In this document: positions 22,578-32,069 of the stretch, piece after piece | Layout: each line of letters starts with the position of its first letter | Numbering within the stretch: the stretch's first letter is position 1 | From: Lasiodiplodia sp. COLG20 | Lineage: Eukaryota; Ascomycota; Dothideomycetes; Botryosphaeriales; Botryosphaeriaceae | Reading direction: 5' to 3' | Assembly: GCA_009801085.1 (NCBI GenBank) | Contig: VNWV01000003.1 | Coordinates: 1 to 64,000, forward strand | Length of the DNA: 64,000 nucleotides | The notes under the pieces: generated by a model | Databases searched by the model: none | Told to the model about the DNA's origin: nothing | The model's input: only the letters and a program-made list of their open reading frames with translations | Translations under genes and position numbers: made by a program

Positions 22578-23001
22578 GGCGAATTGGGAGAGAGGACCGG
22601 GAGGAGGTGGATGCGCGGCGCCGCGGTCGGAGGAGAAATGCGATTTGGAGAAACGGCGCCGACGGGGGAGGCGTAGGGCTGACACCAAAGGACAGGCGTG
22701 CACGGATGGGGCTTAGTGCTCTGTGTCAGGCACGACACCTAAATCCGACTTCATCGCTCTCTACACTTTACCTCACGCCTGACTTTGGAGGAGTGTCTGG
22801 GGGTTTCACTTGTAGGGACGCGAAGGCGAGAATCAGGGCGACCTTCAGAAATGGACGCTGGACCGGCAATATCGTCGGGCGGGAAGTCGGCGTCACGGCT
22901 TCCGGCTGGCGTGCCTTCTCTTTCTGGACTCTGCGACTATTCCACGCCGGACACTCCACTCTCTAACTCTGTCGTGGCCTGCATTTCGCTTCTCATCTCC
23001 A
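22578..23001. promoter_or_regulatory. Shared promoter region XAP5/HEI10
   Basis: 424 bp between divergent start codons. ORFs across it are short and run into the flanking genes. No site recognised. Confidence 0.45.
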
Positions 23002-24219
23002 ATGGACTTCACGCTTCGCTGCAACTCTCTTAAATGCCGTGCGCAGCTCCCTGATAGAGCAGTCGTCACCACCTGCAGGTAAGCCTTTCAACATCACTGA
23101 GACTTCTTTGTCTAACCCATGCGTAGCCATGTCTTTTGCGTCGCCTGCTCAAACAAGCTTGGCCTTTCCAGAGCGGATAGCGCCGTCCGCGCATGCCCTG
23201 CCTGCGATACTCCTTTGACGAATCCAGACGACGCTGTTGAAACCCGTCTGGATCCTACTGAGGACTACAAGACCAGCGTTCTCAGTGGCTTAAGTCCTAC
23301 GATCATCATGGAGTGCGCCGGGAGGGCTCTGGCGTTTTACAGCTACCAGACGACTCAGGAAATGTCAGTGACCTGCCAAAGTCTGTGGAACTTTACTGAC
23401 GCAGGAACCAGCATGTATCAAGAATACCTCGCAAAGAGCCTGACTGAGAAGTATACCATTCTGAACGCGCAGATGGATAAGGTGGTCCACGACGCCAATG
23501 CCGAGATCGCCGGTTTACGAGACAAGCTTCACGGTGCGGTTGCTCACAACCCAGCGTTATGGCCATACTGACCCAGGCAGTGGCGCAGCAAGAACAAAGG
23601 CGGCTCGATGACGAAATGCACAAGATGGCAGACGCATATCGAGAGAAGGCAAAGACGCAGGCGCACCTCCACAAGGTCTATACACAACTCAAGGCACAGG
23701 TTCTCGCCGGTCAAGTTGCTTCTGCCGCATCCGACGATGCCGAAGCAACCTTGCAGTCAGCTACCGGGGACCAATTCGCTGGCCCGGGAGGAGGGCATCC
23801 GAAGCTACCACATGATCGGAATGCCGTGCGGCTCGGCAGCCGAAACCGGAGCAATGAGACCATGGTCGGTGGCCAAGGACCCAGTGGCCGTCTATTTAGT
23901 CCTCGTACGTGGCAGCATTATCTTGCACCTACCTCCTTCTAACAATTCCGCAGACAATAGTCCAATCAGTGGCATACCCCAGCATCGCACTCGTCTTGGA
24001 GACGTGAATGGCCAGGTCTACCATCCAGTGGGCCATGGAAGCGTACATGGCACACCGATGACTCGACAGCCTCTCGGAAACTTGAACCTGAATGCGTTCC
24101 CTGGAGCTGGTACTAACGGATACGGGCTGAGTGCAGGTATGCGGGCGGGCAAGCAGGCGTACCCTGGATCTGGCCCTCGAGCATTTGGCGGTCGAGTACC
24201 GGGGCGAGGTACTCGCTGA
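23002..24219 (+). CDS. HEI10: Meiotic RING/coiled-coil protein HEI10 (CCNB1IP1 family)
   Basis: Five exons, 23002-23078, 23127-23363, 23412-23533, 23581-23904 and 23954-24219, 341 aa; all introns are 46-50 nt. The N-terminal RING is split by intron 1: CNSLKC, then CSHVFCVACSNK and CPACDTPL. The family block LDPTEDYKTSVLSGLSPTII and RALAFYSYQTTQE follows, then a coiled coil (residues about 105-205). The tail is Gly/Arg-rich and disordered, ending VPGRGTR. HEI10 proteins are SUMO/ubiquitin E3-like factors that mark and stabilise meiotic crossover sites along the synaptonemal complex. The 46-48-nt introns 2 and 3 were picked by phase and similarity and are the least certain part. Presence of an intact copy suggests retained meiosis, which is inference. 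Confidence 0.87.
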
Positions 24220-25894
24220 CCTAAGGATTGACACCACGACGACCAGAGGAAACTTCCACATCTTACTGTTGCATGTCGCAAAATCCAGGTCGCCTGCATG
24301 ATGCCATATTATCAACTCCTCGGAGTTTATTTGAGGTGCCAGGGCGTACCCGTGGCGTCGCCCTGGAGAGAAATGGCTATCTCGCCGTTTGTGCCTCCCA
24401 CTCCAACGCATTGGCGCAGCAATACAAGCAACACGATATGAACAAGTTAACAAACCAGCAAGGACAACTAGCCATATGTGAACAACGTCCGATGCTGCTC
24501 AGTCTGCCTCGTTTGCGGATGCAAGTGCTCCAGCGGCGATTTCGCCCAACTAGCAAGCTGACTGTCTTAATTACTCAATTTGCTAGTATACTAGACAAGC
24601 TGATTTACACTGCGAACTGACATTGGTAGAATAGGAAATGAGGTCACAATCATCCTTGTCAGAGTTCAATGTGACCATGAATTTGCTCGTGGGGTCCTCG
24701 TATTTCACTTGTTTCCTCGCCGCAAGCCAAGGGCCCCAGTGAGGAAGCAAGGGCACAACGTTTCTGCCAGAAGATGCTCCCAATGTATACCCCGAGCGGC
24801 TCGCAATCGTCCTGTTTGCGGGAGCATTCCCGTGCAATTGTCGCCAGGGAGGCCAGAAGTACAGTCCGGAAGGACGGGCTGAGCCATGAGTGTTGGTTCA
24901 GAACTTCGACTGCGGCGTCTTTAAAAAAACACACGTACGTGCATGAGGCCTCAAATGGTTTATTCCTCACACGGATGGCTCATCAGTTAATCCAAATTTG
25001 TTGTTAGTTGGAGTTTCATGTACATTGGCGAAAGATTTCGTATCAAGCAAGGGGCATCCAGGAGCAGGACGCACGTTCACGATAAGGAGCAACTACATCC
25101 CTTTCTAATTAAACCAACCTCTTCATGCTACGTATCCTGCTTATTGGTAATCCACATCTATGACTTTTAAGGTACGAGACAAACGCAGGAAACGAACGAA
25201 CGAACGTACGGGACATTTCCGCATCGGATATCTACGAGTCGCGCAACATTAATCGGCCTCTTTTCTAGCGCTAACTTCTGTAGAAGCTCCGCTAAATAGA
25301 CGATGTATGGATGAGGGTCAGAAAAATCTCTTGTTTTCAAGAGTGGAGAGACTGTTTGTTTTGTTTCGCCCAAACGAGCAGGGTAAGTGGTAGGAGGAAT
25401 GTTTACTTGGAGCCGACCACTTGATGCATTTTTGGGGATTCTTGGCGCATGGTATCCTGCTCATGTAAACAAGACAATGGAATAGCCTCTAGACCGGATT
25501 ATACAATGATTCTCTTTATCCCCTTGTTTGAATGACCTTACGGGAGGATTTTTCGAAAGCAGCAAGGCCAAAGGTGCGCAAACGCGTGTATACGTAGATT
25601 CTAGAGTATTTACAAGGGCTCAAGCTCTCCCTGGATACTCCTTTGCGCAGGTGAGCTATAACAAGCGTTACCAGCGCGTCACAGTGCAGCAAACAACGCA
25701 GCACGGTAGCAAACCAGCTTCAATTTGCGCAAAGCGACAATACACAACTTTTAACATTTCCACTACTTCAATCTCCATTGCGATACATTCTTTAGAACAT
25801 GAAACACGTGTAGGCCAACTGCTTCTGGCATCGACTCGCACTGACATGTTACAGTCCTTGTAGCCTGTCTCCGACAGCGACCACCGTAACAAAC
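24220..25894. other. Long gene-poor stretch
   Basis: About 1.7 kb with only short ORFs on both strands, AT-richer than the conserved gene blocks. A small (GAAC)n tract sits at about 25190-25206. It marks the left side of the accessory pocket. No RNA gene or mobile-element end recognised. Confidence 0.5.
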
Positions 25895-26668
25895 ATGAAG
25901 AGTACCATTCATGACGACAAGCTTAAGGCGCTCATCCAGCGCGCCGTTTTGTATGAACTTCTTCAGCTTGTTTGTTCGCATTATGCTGACAGCACCAGAA
26001 TCACCGGAAACACCATCGTTGTCATAGTCGGCCAGAGAGAGAATTCCCGTTCGTTCTTCATCCACCGCAACCTCATCTGCACCTTCTCCCCTTTCTTCAA
26101 TGCCGCATGCAGTGGGTTCTGGAAAGAAAGCCAGGAAAGCGTTGTTAAACTGCCTGAAGATTACCCGGAGATCTTCGAGCTATACGTGAAGTGGCTCTAC
26201 ACGGGCGAACTCGTCAACTTGAGCACAGATGCCGAGGAAGAAGATTACCCCGAACACACGACCCTCACAGTGCTCGCGTGCGCCTGGTTTCTCGGAGACA
26301 AGCTGTTGGATTCGACCTTCAAGAACGCCGCAATCGACGCCATCATCGAGCGTGTGCGTGAGACGAACCACTACCCATGTGCGCTAGCTTCATTCATTTA
26401 CGAGAACACGACCGAGGAGTCGCCGCTGCGCCGACTTTTGGTTGACTTCTACGCGTATGCGTATGAGAGGAGCTGGTTCGTGGGAAACGACAGGGGGCCT
26501 GATATGGATGATGCGCCGAGGGAGTTCTTCAGAGATGTGTTGGTGAAGATCATCATGCTTAAGGAGGGCCCCGCAGTGGAAGAGCCGGGAGACTGGCCGT
26601 GGGTCAAGGACCGTTGTCAGTACCACGATCATGCGGACGGTATCAGGTGTATTCTTCCTGTACTGTAG
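25895..26668 (+). CDS. BTB/POZ domain protein, copy 1
   Basis: A single ORF of 257 aa. The BTB fold covers about residues 40-130: VVIVGQRENSRSFFIHRNLI, TFSPFFNAACSGFWKE, VVKLPEDYPEIFELYVKWLY. A helical C-terminal part contains LGDKLLDSTFKNAAIDAIIE and ends DWPWVKDRCQYHDH. Fungi have many such BTB-only proteins; they are thought to mediate protein contacts, sometimes as cullin-3 adaptors, but no role is known for this group. The N-terminal 35 residues are not typical, so the true start or an upstream exon is uncertain. It is a divergent paralogue of the gene at 27261. Confidence 0.75.
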   Translation: MKSTIHDDKLKALIQRAVLYELLQLVCSHYADSTRITGNTIVVIVGQRENSRSFFIHRNLICTFSPFFNAACSGFWKESQESVVKLPEDYPEIFELYVKWLYTGELVNLSTDAEEEDYPEHTTLTVLACAWFLGDKLLDSTFKNAAIDAIIERVRETNHYPCALASFIYENTTEESPLRRLLVDFYAYAYERSWFVGNDRGPDMDDAPREFFRDVLVKIIMLKEGPAVEEPGDWPWVKDRCQYHDHADGIRCILPVL

Positions 26669-27260
26669 ACGGTGATGGTAGGATTTATAGAGAGTGGAGC
26701 GTTTGCTGGTCTTCGTTTCGGCGAGCCTGTTCCCAGCAACAAGGTAACTTTGCGTCTTCCAGCCCGCGCAGCTATCAATGCATGGGAGAAAACAATGGCA
26801 AGATTTACACAACGACATCCGCATTTGATTTCGCGTGCCTGCCCGGCGCAAATGCAAAATATTGCTGAGACTCTCTGTGTATTTGGGCCGAAGGTTACGT
26901 TTTTAGATAGACGTGTTCTTGCTCAGTTTCGAGGCCAAATGTGGAAATCTCGTGGTAACTGCCCGCACGTTGATGCAGCGCGCCGCGACTTCCTTAGTCG
27001 TGCAGCAGAGGACCCTGCGCAGCGCGCCTACCTACGACCTCCTTCCCAGCACCCGAGTTTTCCTACACTTGCATGGAGAAACTCCGTTCGCCTCGCCGCC
27101 AAAAAGCCACCATAAAGCCACCATGAATTCATCAGCGCCCGAAATGACTTCATCGCGGAAGCTTACCCGCTCCAGCCTCAAGTCTGCCGCTCTTCCCACA
27201 TCCTCTTTCCTCTCCTATGACTGACATGGCAATTTCCGCCACAGCTTTCGCAGCTCCACC
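26669..27260. other. Spacer between BTB paralogues
   Basis: About 590 bp. A 147-codon ORF here has no recognisable domain and I treat it as chance. An ATG at 27123 opens 33 codons that could be a first exon of BTB copy 2, but I found no good donor site. Confidence 0.4.
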
Positions 27261-27968
27261 ATGAGCATCTACGTCAGTACAAGTGCCGAGCCGTTCATAC
27301 TCCACAAGAACCTGATCACCTCTACCTCGGCCCTCTTCCGTGACTACCGCTTCGAGTCCGTTCTCACCCTCCCCGAGGAAGACGCCGCGCTCTTCGAGGT
27401 CTATGCAGAGTGGATCTACAGCAACCACAGTCTTGCCGTCCTGCACGACTTGCGCGCCCACGAAGTCGTCAAGCGAGCCGACGGTACAACCGACCAGCCG
27501 GGCGCCGAGCACCTGTTTCACTTGTACTGCCTGGGTGCGCGGCTGCGAGATGTGACGTTTAAGAATGCCGTGGTGGATGCGTTTGTGGACATGCTGATGA
27601 AGGCGACGGAATGCCCCACTCACCTTGCGAAGTGGATCTACGAGAGGCTCCCGCCGGGCAACATGTTCGGGAAGCTGTACGTCGACATGTGGTGCTGGAA
27701 TTCGGACGAGAGCTGGTTCGAGGATCTGGAGCAAAGGGACGACCCGATCAGTGCCCCGGGCGAGTTTTGGTTGGATGTGCTTAAGAAGAAGACGCAGCTG
27801 GGAAAGAAGATATACGACGCGAGGCTGAGGGTGCCTTGGGTCGCGGATCGGACACAGTACTACGAGGAGGAGAAGCAGGAGACTGGAGGGGAACATCCTG
27901 TGTGGTCGAGCGTGCACCAGACCGAGAATTCGGGCGCCGTGGTGAAGCCGGACCCGGGACACACATGA
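27261..27968 (+). CDS. BTB/POZ domain protein, copy 2
   Basis: ORF of 235 aa. The BTB fold begins at once: MSIYVSTSAEPFILHKNLIT, STSALFRDYRFESVLTLPEE, FEVYAEWIYSNHSL. The C-terminal helical part repeats landmarks of copy 1 in the same order: LGARLRDVTFKNAVVDAFVD, DESWFEDLE and VPWVADRTQYYEEE. Order and spacing match, while overall identity is low, so the pair looks like an old tandem duplication. The short N-terminus may lack one strand of the fold; an upstream exon from 27123 (MNSSAPEM) ending near the CCACAG before 27242 is possible. Function unknown. Confidence 0.72.
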   Translation: MSIYVSTSAEPFILHKNLITSTSALFRDYRFESVLTLPEEDAALFEVYAEWIYSNHSLAVLHDLRAHEVVKRADGTTDQPGAEHLFHLYCLGARLRDVTFKNAVVDAFVDMLMKATECPTHLAKWIYERLPPGNMFGKLYVDMWCWNSDESWFEDLEQRDDPISAPGEFWLDVLKKKTQLGKKIYDARLRVPWVADRTQYYEEEKQETGGEHPVWSSVHQTENSGAVVKPDPGHT

Positions 27969-28388
27969 TTGTTCTTGTGGCGGTTGGCAGTCCGACTCCT
28001 CCAGATTTCATTAAGCGCTTGTACTGGCAGTAAAACGGTGAGGACCTGGTAATACGGTTATTCTTGTGAGCATGACCAGCAATTTCCATGTGTAGATTGA
28101 TACAGTAGCCAAATGGTCGAAATTCAAGCTCGGCGACTGGGGCCATGTTTATGAGATAAATATTCACGAAACTGTCTTGACACTCACCTACTCGTCATCT
28201 CCTCACCCAAAGGTCACATGCGATTTTTCATGTGCGGTCACGTCATCGATGCCCATATGGGAAGGTGCTGCGGCTTGATGGCCAAACGATCCACGCGCTT
28301 TTGAAGATCTTCTTTCCATTGGTTCCCTTCAACTTCACAACGCCGTCGTCACCACAGTTAGGCTGCCACCGTGCGCTAGCTTTTCAAG
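27969..28388. other. Intergenic region before nuclease gene 2
   Basis: About 420 bp, no ORF of substance and no recognised site. It should hold the promoter of the downstream gene. Confidence 0.45.
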
Positions 28389-29395
28389 ATGGCTAAGGAC
28401 TCGTATGTTGTATTCTCAGGCTCTTTGAGGTGATACTGACACTGACTAGCAGAAGTCCGACCAAGTCGACGGGCTCATCCTACGTTCAAGAAGCCATAGC
28501 GTCTCAGATTGGCACACGGCAACCCACACTCAACGAAGAACAACAAACCGTGACAATGTCATCCCCAAGAAACTCTCAGCTGCACCAGCTGTTCCGAACT
28601 TTTCAGAATTCCCTCCGCACTCTCGAGGATCTCAACAATAACCCCGACAATAGGCTCAACGACTTTCAGAAGCATCAAGTTGAAAATTCCCTCTCGAGCG
28701 TGTACCAGGCAGCTCAAAGGGCCATCTCGGGATCTATCGCCGAGTCCGTAGAGGTCGCCACCCGTCCGGAAGCGACGGAGAGCTCGGTACTAGTACGCAA
28801 CGCGTTTGAGAAGGCTATTCTTGATGACTTAGATGAAATTACCGAGCTTTCGAATAATGTTGCAGTACTCCAAACGCTACCGAGTAAATGGTGTGAAGAC
28901 CAGTTACTAGCTTTTTGCAAGAAGTACGGCGGTGACACGCCGTCTGCACGCGGGGAGTTGGACTGCTGGACCGCGCCTAATAAGGCAACTTCAGAGGCTG
29001 GAAAGCTGTACCGCAAGATCAACTGGCGCAATACTCAGCACCCCTCTCGACACGGGCAGGCTATCGGCGTCAACGTCTACGCTCACCATGTGGGTGCGGT
29101 AGCAGCAGGGTTCGCGAACAGTCTTCCGCTCGTGAGCGGCGTACATCCTCGATACAACGTTTCACATCTGTGTGGGAACGGCGCCTGCTTCAGTCCAAAT
29201 CATCTCGTCATCGAGTCTGCCGATCTCAACCAGAGGCGCAAGACTTGTCAAGGACACGCAATACTCATTATGCCCAACGGTGCGGTGTTTAACCCGTGCC
29301 AGCACGGCAGAGAGGATTATTGCAAGAACTGCCTTCTTCCAACAAAAAGACTTCCGGACCGCGTGGACTTCTTTGGACCTGAGGATTTGATTTGA
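28389..29395 (+). CDS. His-Me finger nuclease-like protein, copy 2
   Basis: Two exons, 28389-28402 (14 nt, MAKD plus two bases) and 28453-29395, 318 aa. The acceptor is a CTAGCAG tandem site, so a form with one more Arg is possible. Residues 1-165 are polar and helical (QLHQLFRTFQNSLRTLEDLN), unlike the Ser/Glu arm of copy 1. The C-terminal half carries the same zinc-loop pattern: LDCW, YNVSHLCG with the expected catalytic His, ACFSPNHLVIES, DLNQRR with the expected Asn, C-x-G, then CQHG and YCKNC. All these positions align with copy 1 and with the I-PpoI type. It is free-standing and has its own intron. It may be an active nuclease or a DNA-binding derivative; the sequence favours intact catalysis but cannot prove it. 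Confidence 0.78.
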
Positions 29396-29673
29396 GTCGA
29401 TGAGTCACGATCTTCAAAAGATGGTTTGACTGCGATACTCAACCAGCACGGCGATGTCTTTATCTGCGTTTGACTTGGGGATGATCGACTTTGACGGATT
29501 TCATCCGAAGTTACGGCTGCGACAGTACGGATTGGCTTAGGAGAGCAAGAAAAGCCGCCTTGCTTTACAGATTCATGGATGATGCGTAGCCCATATTTTC
29601 CGAGGAAGAAAGCTTAGACATGAAATATCCACAATCCTTTTCGTAGAATGTTCATTCTTGTATTCCAACGGTT

Positions 29674-30714
29674 TCAAATCGGCTTAACCCCTCCCCAATC
29701 TGTGCTGTCGGTCCCCAAAATCGCCTCCATGTCTTTCATCCTCTTTTTCCCCATCCTTGCCACCTCCCTCCTCGCCTTCCTCGCCTCCCTCTCCACCTTC
29801 GCCAACTCGGCTTCTTGGTCCACAATGTTCTGCATCTTCTTCACCGTCCACTCCGTCCTCGTCCTCTGTACGCCGAGTTGGGCCGATATGATCCTCACAA
29901 CCCTCTGCGGCTCATCGGTCCACGACCCTTCGGCCTCGGGCCACTCATCGATGATGGTATCGTCTCCATCAGCAGGCGACACGCCCTCGAGCTCCCACAG
30001 CAGGCGGTCCCACTCGTCCTCGCCCTGGCCGAGTACGGCCCAGTAGTCGGCGGCCTCGGAGCGCACGTCCAGGCGGCGCTGGCGCTGCTTGATCTTGTCG
30101 GTCAGCACGCGCGACAGGCTGCGCGGCTGCGGCTTCTGCAGGCGCAGCATGGGGAACGTGTTCGCCGAGACCAGCCGTGGCACGCGCCGCACGCCCGTGC
30201 CGCCAAGGGCTGTGGCGGGGAGAGGACGGACGGCGAGGGTGCGGGCGGACGGCGGCGGGCAGGCTTCGGGCGAAGGATCGAGGCGTTTGGGTCCGCGCGG
30301 TTGGGCATTGGGATCGGTGGGCGAGCGGGTGAGGTGCGGAGGTGCGGATGCGAGGAGATTGGCCACGAGCTGTGTTGCTGACTCTTTTGCATCATCGGAA
30401 AATGTGGCTGTGACAGAGGAGGCTCGACCCAGCATGTCGAGCAGCTCATAGCCAGCCGTGAAGCTCAGCTTGAGCAGCCGCGTTGAGTGGACATGGCGGT
30501 TGCGTCGGAATTTGTTGCGGATGATGTTGCGCAAGACGATCCGCTGGTCGTCAGCCAGCGGGAACGCAGCCGGGGAGCATTGTGTTAAGAGAGCACGGTA
30601 GAGAGCGATCGCTGTTTTTTTGCTCGCGTTAGAACAGGAGCATTGCTCATGATGGACAGGCATACCAGCTACGCGATGTGCTCCTGAGCGCGCGGGAACC
30701 ACAAAGGCCGGCAT
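29674..30714 (-). CDS. LYR-motif protein, Cup1-like
   Basis: Two exons, 30714-30666 and 30611-29674, 328 aa; intron GTATGC...AACAG with a CTAAC branch site. The LYR tripeptide lies at about residues 20-22 (AALIALYR-like context, ALYRALL), followed by a helical block with many Arg residues (IIRNKFRRNRHVHS) typical of the Cup1-like LYR domain. The middle is Pro-rich and variable; the C-terminus has a Trp-rich acidic patch (DDTIIDEWPEAEGSW) and a basic coil. LYR proteins act in mitochondria with acyl-carrier protein on complex assembly, Fe-S insertion or mitoribosomes. The precise partner of this fungal subgroup is unknown to me. Confidence 0.8.
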   Translation of the reverse strand: MPAFVVPARSGAHRVAGMPVHHEQCSCSNASKKTAIALYRALLTQCSPAAFPLADDQRIVLRNIIRNKFRRNRHVHSTRLLKLSFTAGYELLDMLGRASSVTATFSDDAKESATQLVANLLASAPPHLTRSPTDPNAQPRGPKRLDPSPEACPPPSARTLAVRPLPATALGGTGVRRVPRLVSANTFPMLRLQKPQPRSLSRVLTDKIKQRQRRLDVRSEAADYWAVLGQGEDEWDRLLWELEGVSPADGDDTIIDEWPEAEGSWTDEPQRVVRIISAQLGVQRTRTEWTVKKMQNIVDQEAELAKVEREARKARREVARMGKKRMKDMEAILGTDSTDWGGVKPI

Positions 30715-31167
30715 GCATGTGTTGGTCCGGCCATGCGTGTCTTTGATACTCGGCAGAGGTCGGAGATTTTCCAAGTTGGTCCGCCGGGATCGCGCGATCA
30801 CGTGTTTATGAGGTCATAGGTGTTACGGCCCCCATCGCAGTGACAAATTTCCAGAACCCTGCAGGCAGGGACCGTGTCGCAACTGGTGAACATCGCAGAA
30901 TCAACGTGTAGGACGAGTACGGTCGCGCTGGCGGTCATCTTCTATGAAGAGGCGAGTGGCGGTCAATGGCCAAGTCAAGGGCCAGGCAATAAACTGGAGA
31001 AGTAATTGAATTTCGCCTCAGCTAGTTGCTCATTGTCCACCAAGCCCCAAAACTCCACGCCCATGCAGGGGGTTCGTTCGTGAAAGATCATCCGAGAGCA
31101 ATACCATCATTCCCAAGTGTAAAACGCGCCGGTTTGCAACTCGTTCCAACAAGATACGTGGTAGCGT
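30715..31167. other. Intergenic region, LYR promoter and MMS2 3' side
   Basis: About 450 bp; no gene seen. Both neighbours are on the minus strand, so it carries the upstream region of the LYR gene and the 3' UTR of MMS2. Confidence 0.45.
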
Positions 31168-31749
31168 CTAGCTGTAAGTGGAGCCCTCCGGGGGCTGGGG
31201 CAGCTTCTTGTGCTGCGGCAGAGCCATGTACCTGGCGGGTTGGTGTTAGCACGCGTGTGGCAGAGGGCCTGGGAGACGTTTCATACCTCCTCAGCTCGAT
31301 GAGAATCGTCTCCATGGTGAAGTCCCTCTTCCACTGCATCAGGCAGGGGAGCTTGGAGGGGTCGACCTGTTGTCATCCTTCGGTTTAGCCCAGCTGCTCC
31401 TCCGCGGCGTAGAGTGTAGCATACCTTGCCGTTGCTCTGGCTCACGCAGGGCACGTTGATCTTGGACACGAATGTCACCTCGGGCGGGACGTCGGGGTAC
31501 TGCTCGCCGCAGTGGATCTTGACGCTGTATATGCGGTTCTCGTGCACGCTCTGCATCAATTAGCTCGAAGAATGCAGCTGCGGAGGCAGTACGCACGTGG
31601 GGAGGGCCGAGAATGGTGCCGTTCCAGTTGGACATGAGCAGATCGTCACCGTTCTCCAGGCCGTAGGAGCAGGCCTCGGCACCGAGGCCCTTCTCGCCCT
31701 TCTCCAGCTCTTCCAGCAGGCGGAAGTTGCGCGGCACTTTGGCGCCCAT
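31168..31749 (-). CDS. MMS2: Ubiquitin-conjugating enzyme variant Mms2
   Basis: Four exons, 31749-31597, 31550-31425, 31366-31287 and 31231-31168, 140 aa. Every junction falls inside a highly conserved block, which makes the model firm: [33 protein letters not shown] then [29 protein letters not shown] then [15 protein letters not shown], and [20 protein letters not shown]. It is a UEV: the fold is that of an E2 but the active-site Cys motif is absent, as expected. Mms2 pairs with Ubc13 to build Lys63-linked ubiquitin chains, for example on PCNA in error-free damage bypass. Length matches the family (about 137-145). Confidence 0.96.
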
Positions 31750-32069
31750 GGTGTGCGGCGGGGTAAGACGAGAGCTTGCAGAGCGGTCGCGAGCGGTACG
31801 AGTGCAGGCAGCGTGGGGTTGGGAGAGAAGCGGGGACGAGACTTGCGCGGTGGGCAGAAGTCGCGTGGGGCAGGGCTGGTGGACGGGCGGTGATGGTGCG
31901 GTTGGGAGAGCGAGCCACAGCCCACCTGGAGCGGGCGGGCGGCGGCAGTGTGCAGGGGCGTCTGGCTTGGCGCGATTCCGAGCCAGGCGCTTCACGTGTC
32001 GCAGCACAACTGAAGCCACGCAAGCACACCTCACGACATCCCAATGCCGCCAGTCTGCCAAACGAGGCC
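31750..32069. promoter_or_regulatory. Shared promoter region MMS2/MON2
   Basis: 320 bp, GC-rich, between two divergent start codons; no specific site recognised. Confidence 0.45.

Noticed and set aside
26672..27115. 147-codon ORF between the BTB genes
   Set aside because: No motif, overlaps other short ORFs, and no start or splice context better than chance.
27150..27962. 270-codon minus-strand ORF
   Set aside because: Exact antisense of BTB copy 2; the plus strand carries the domain.
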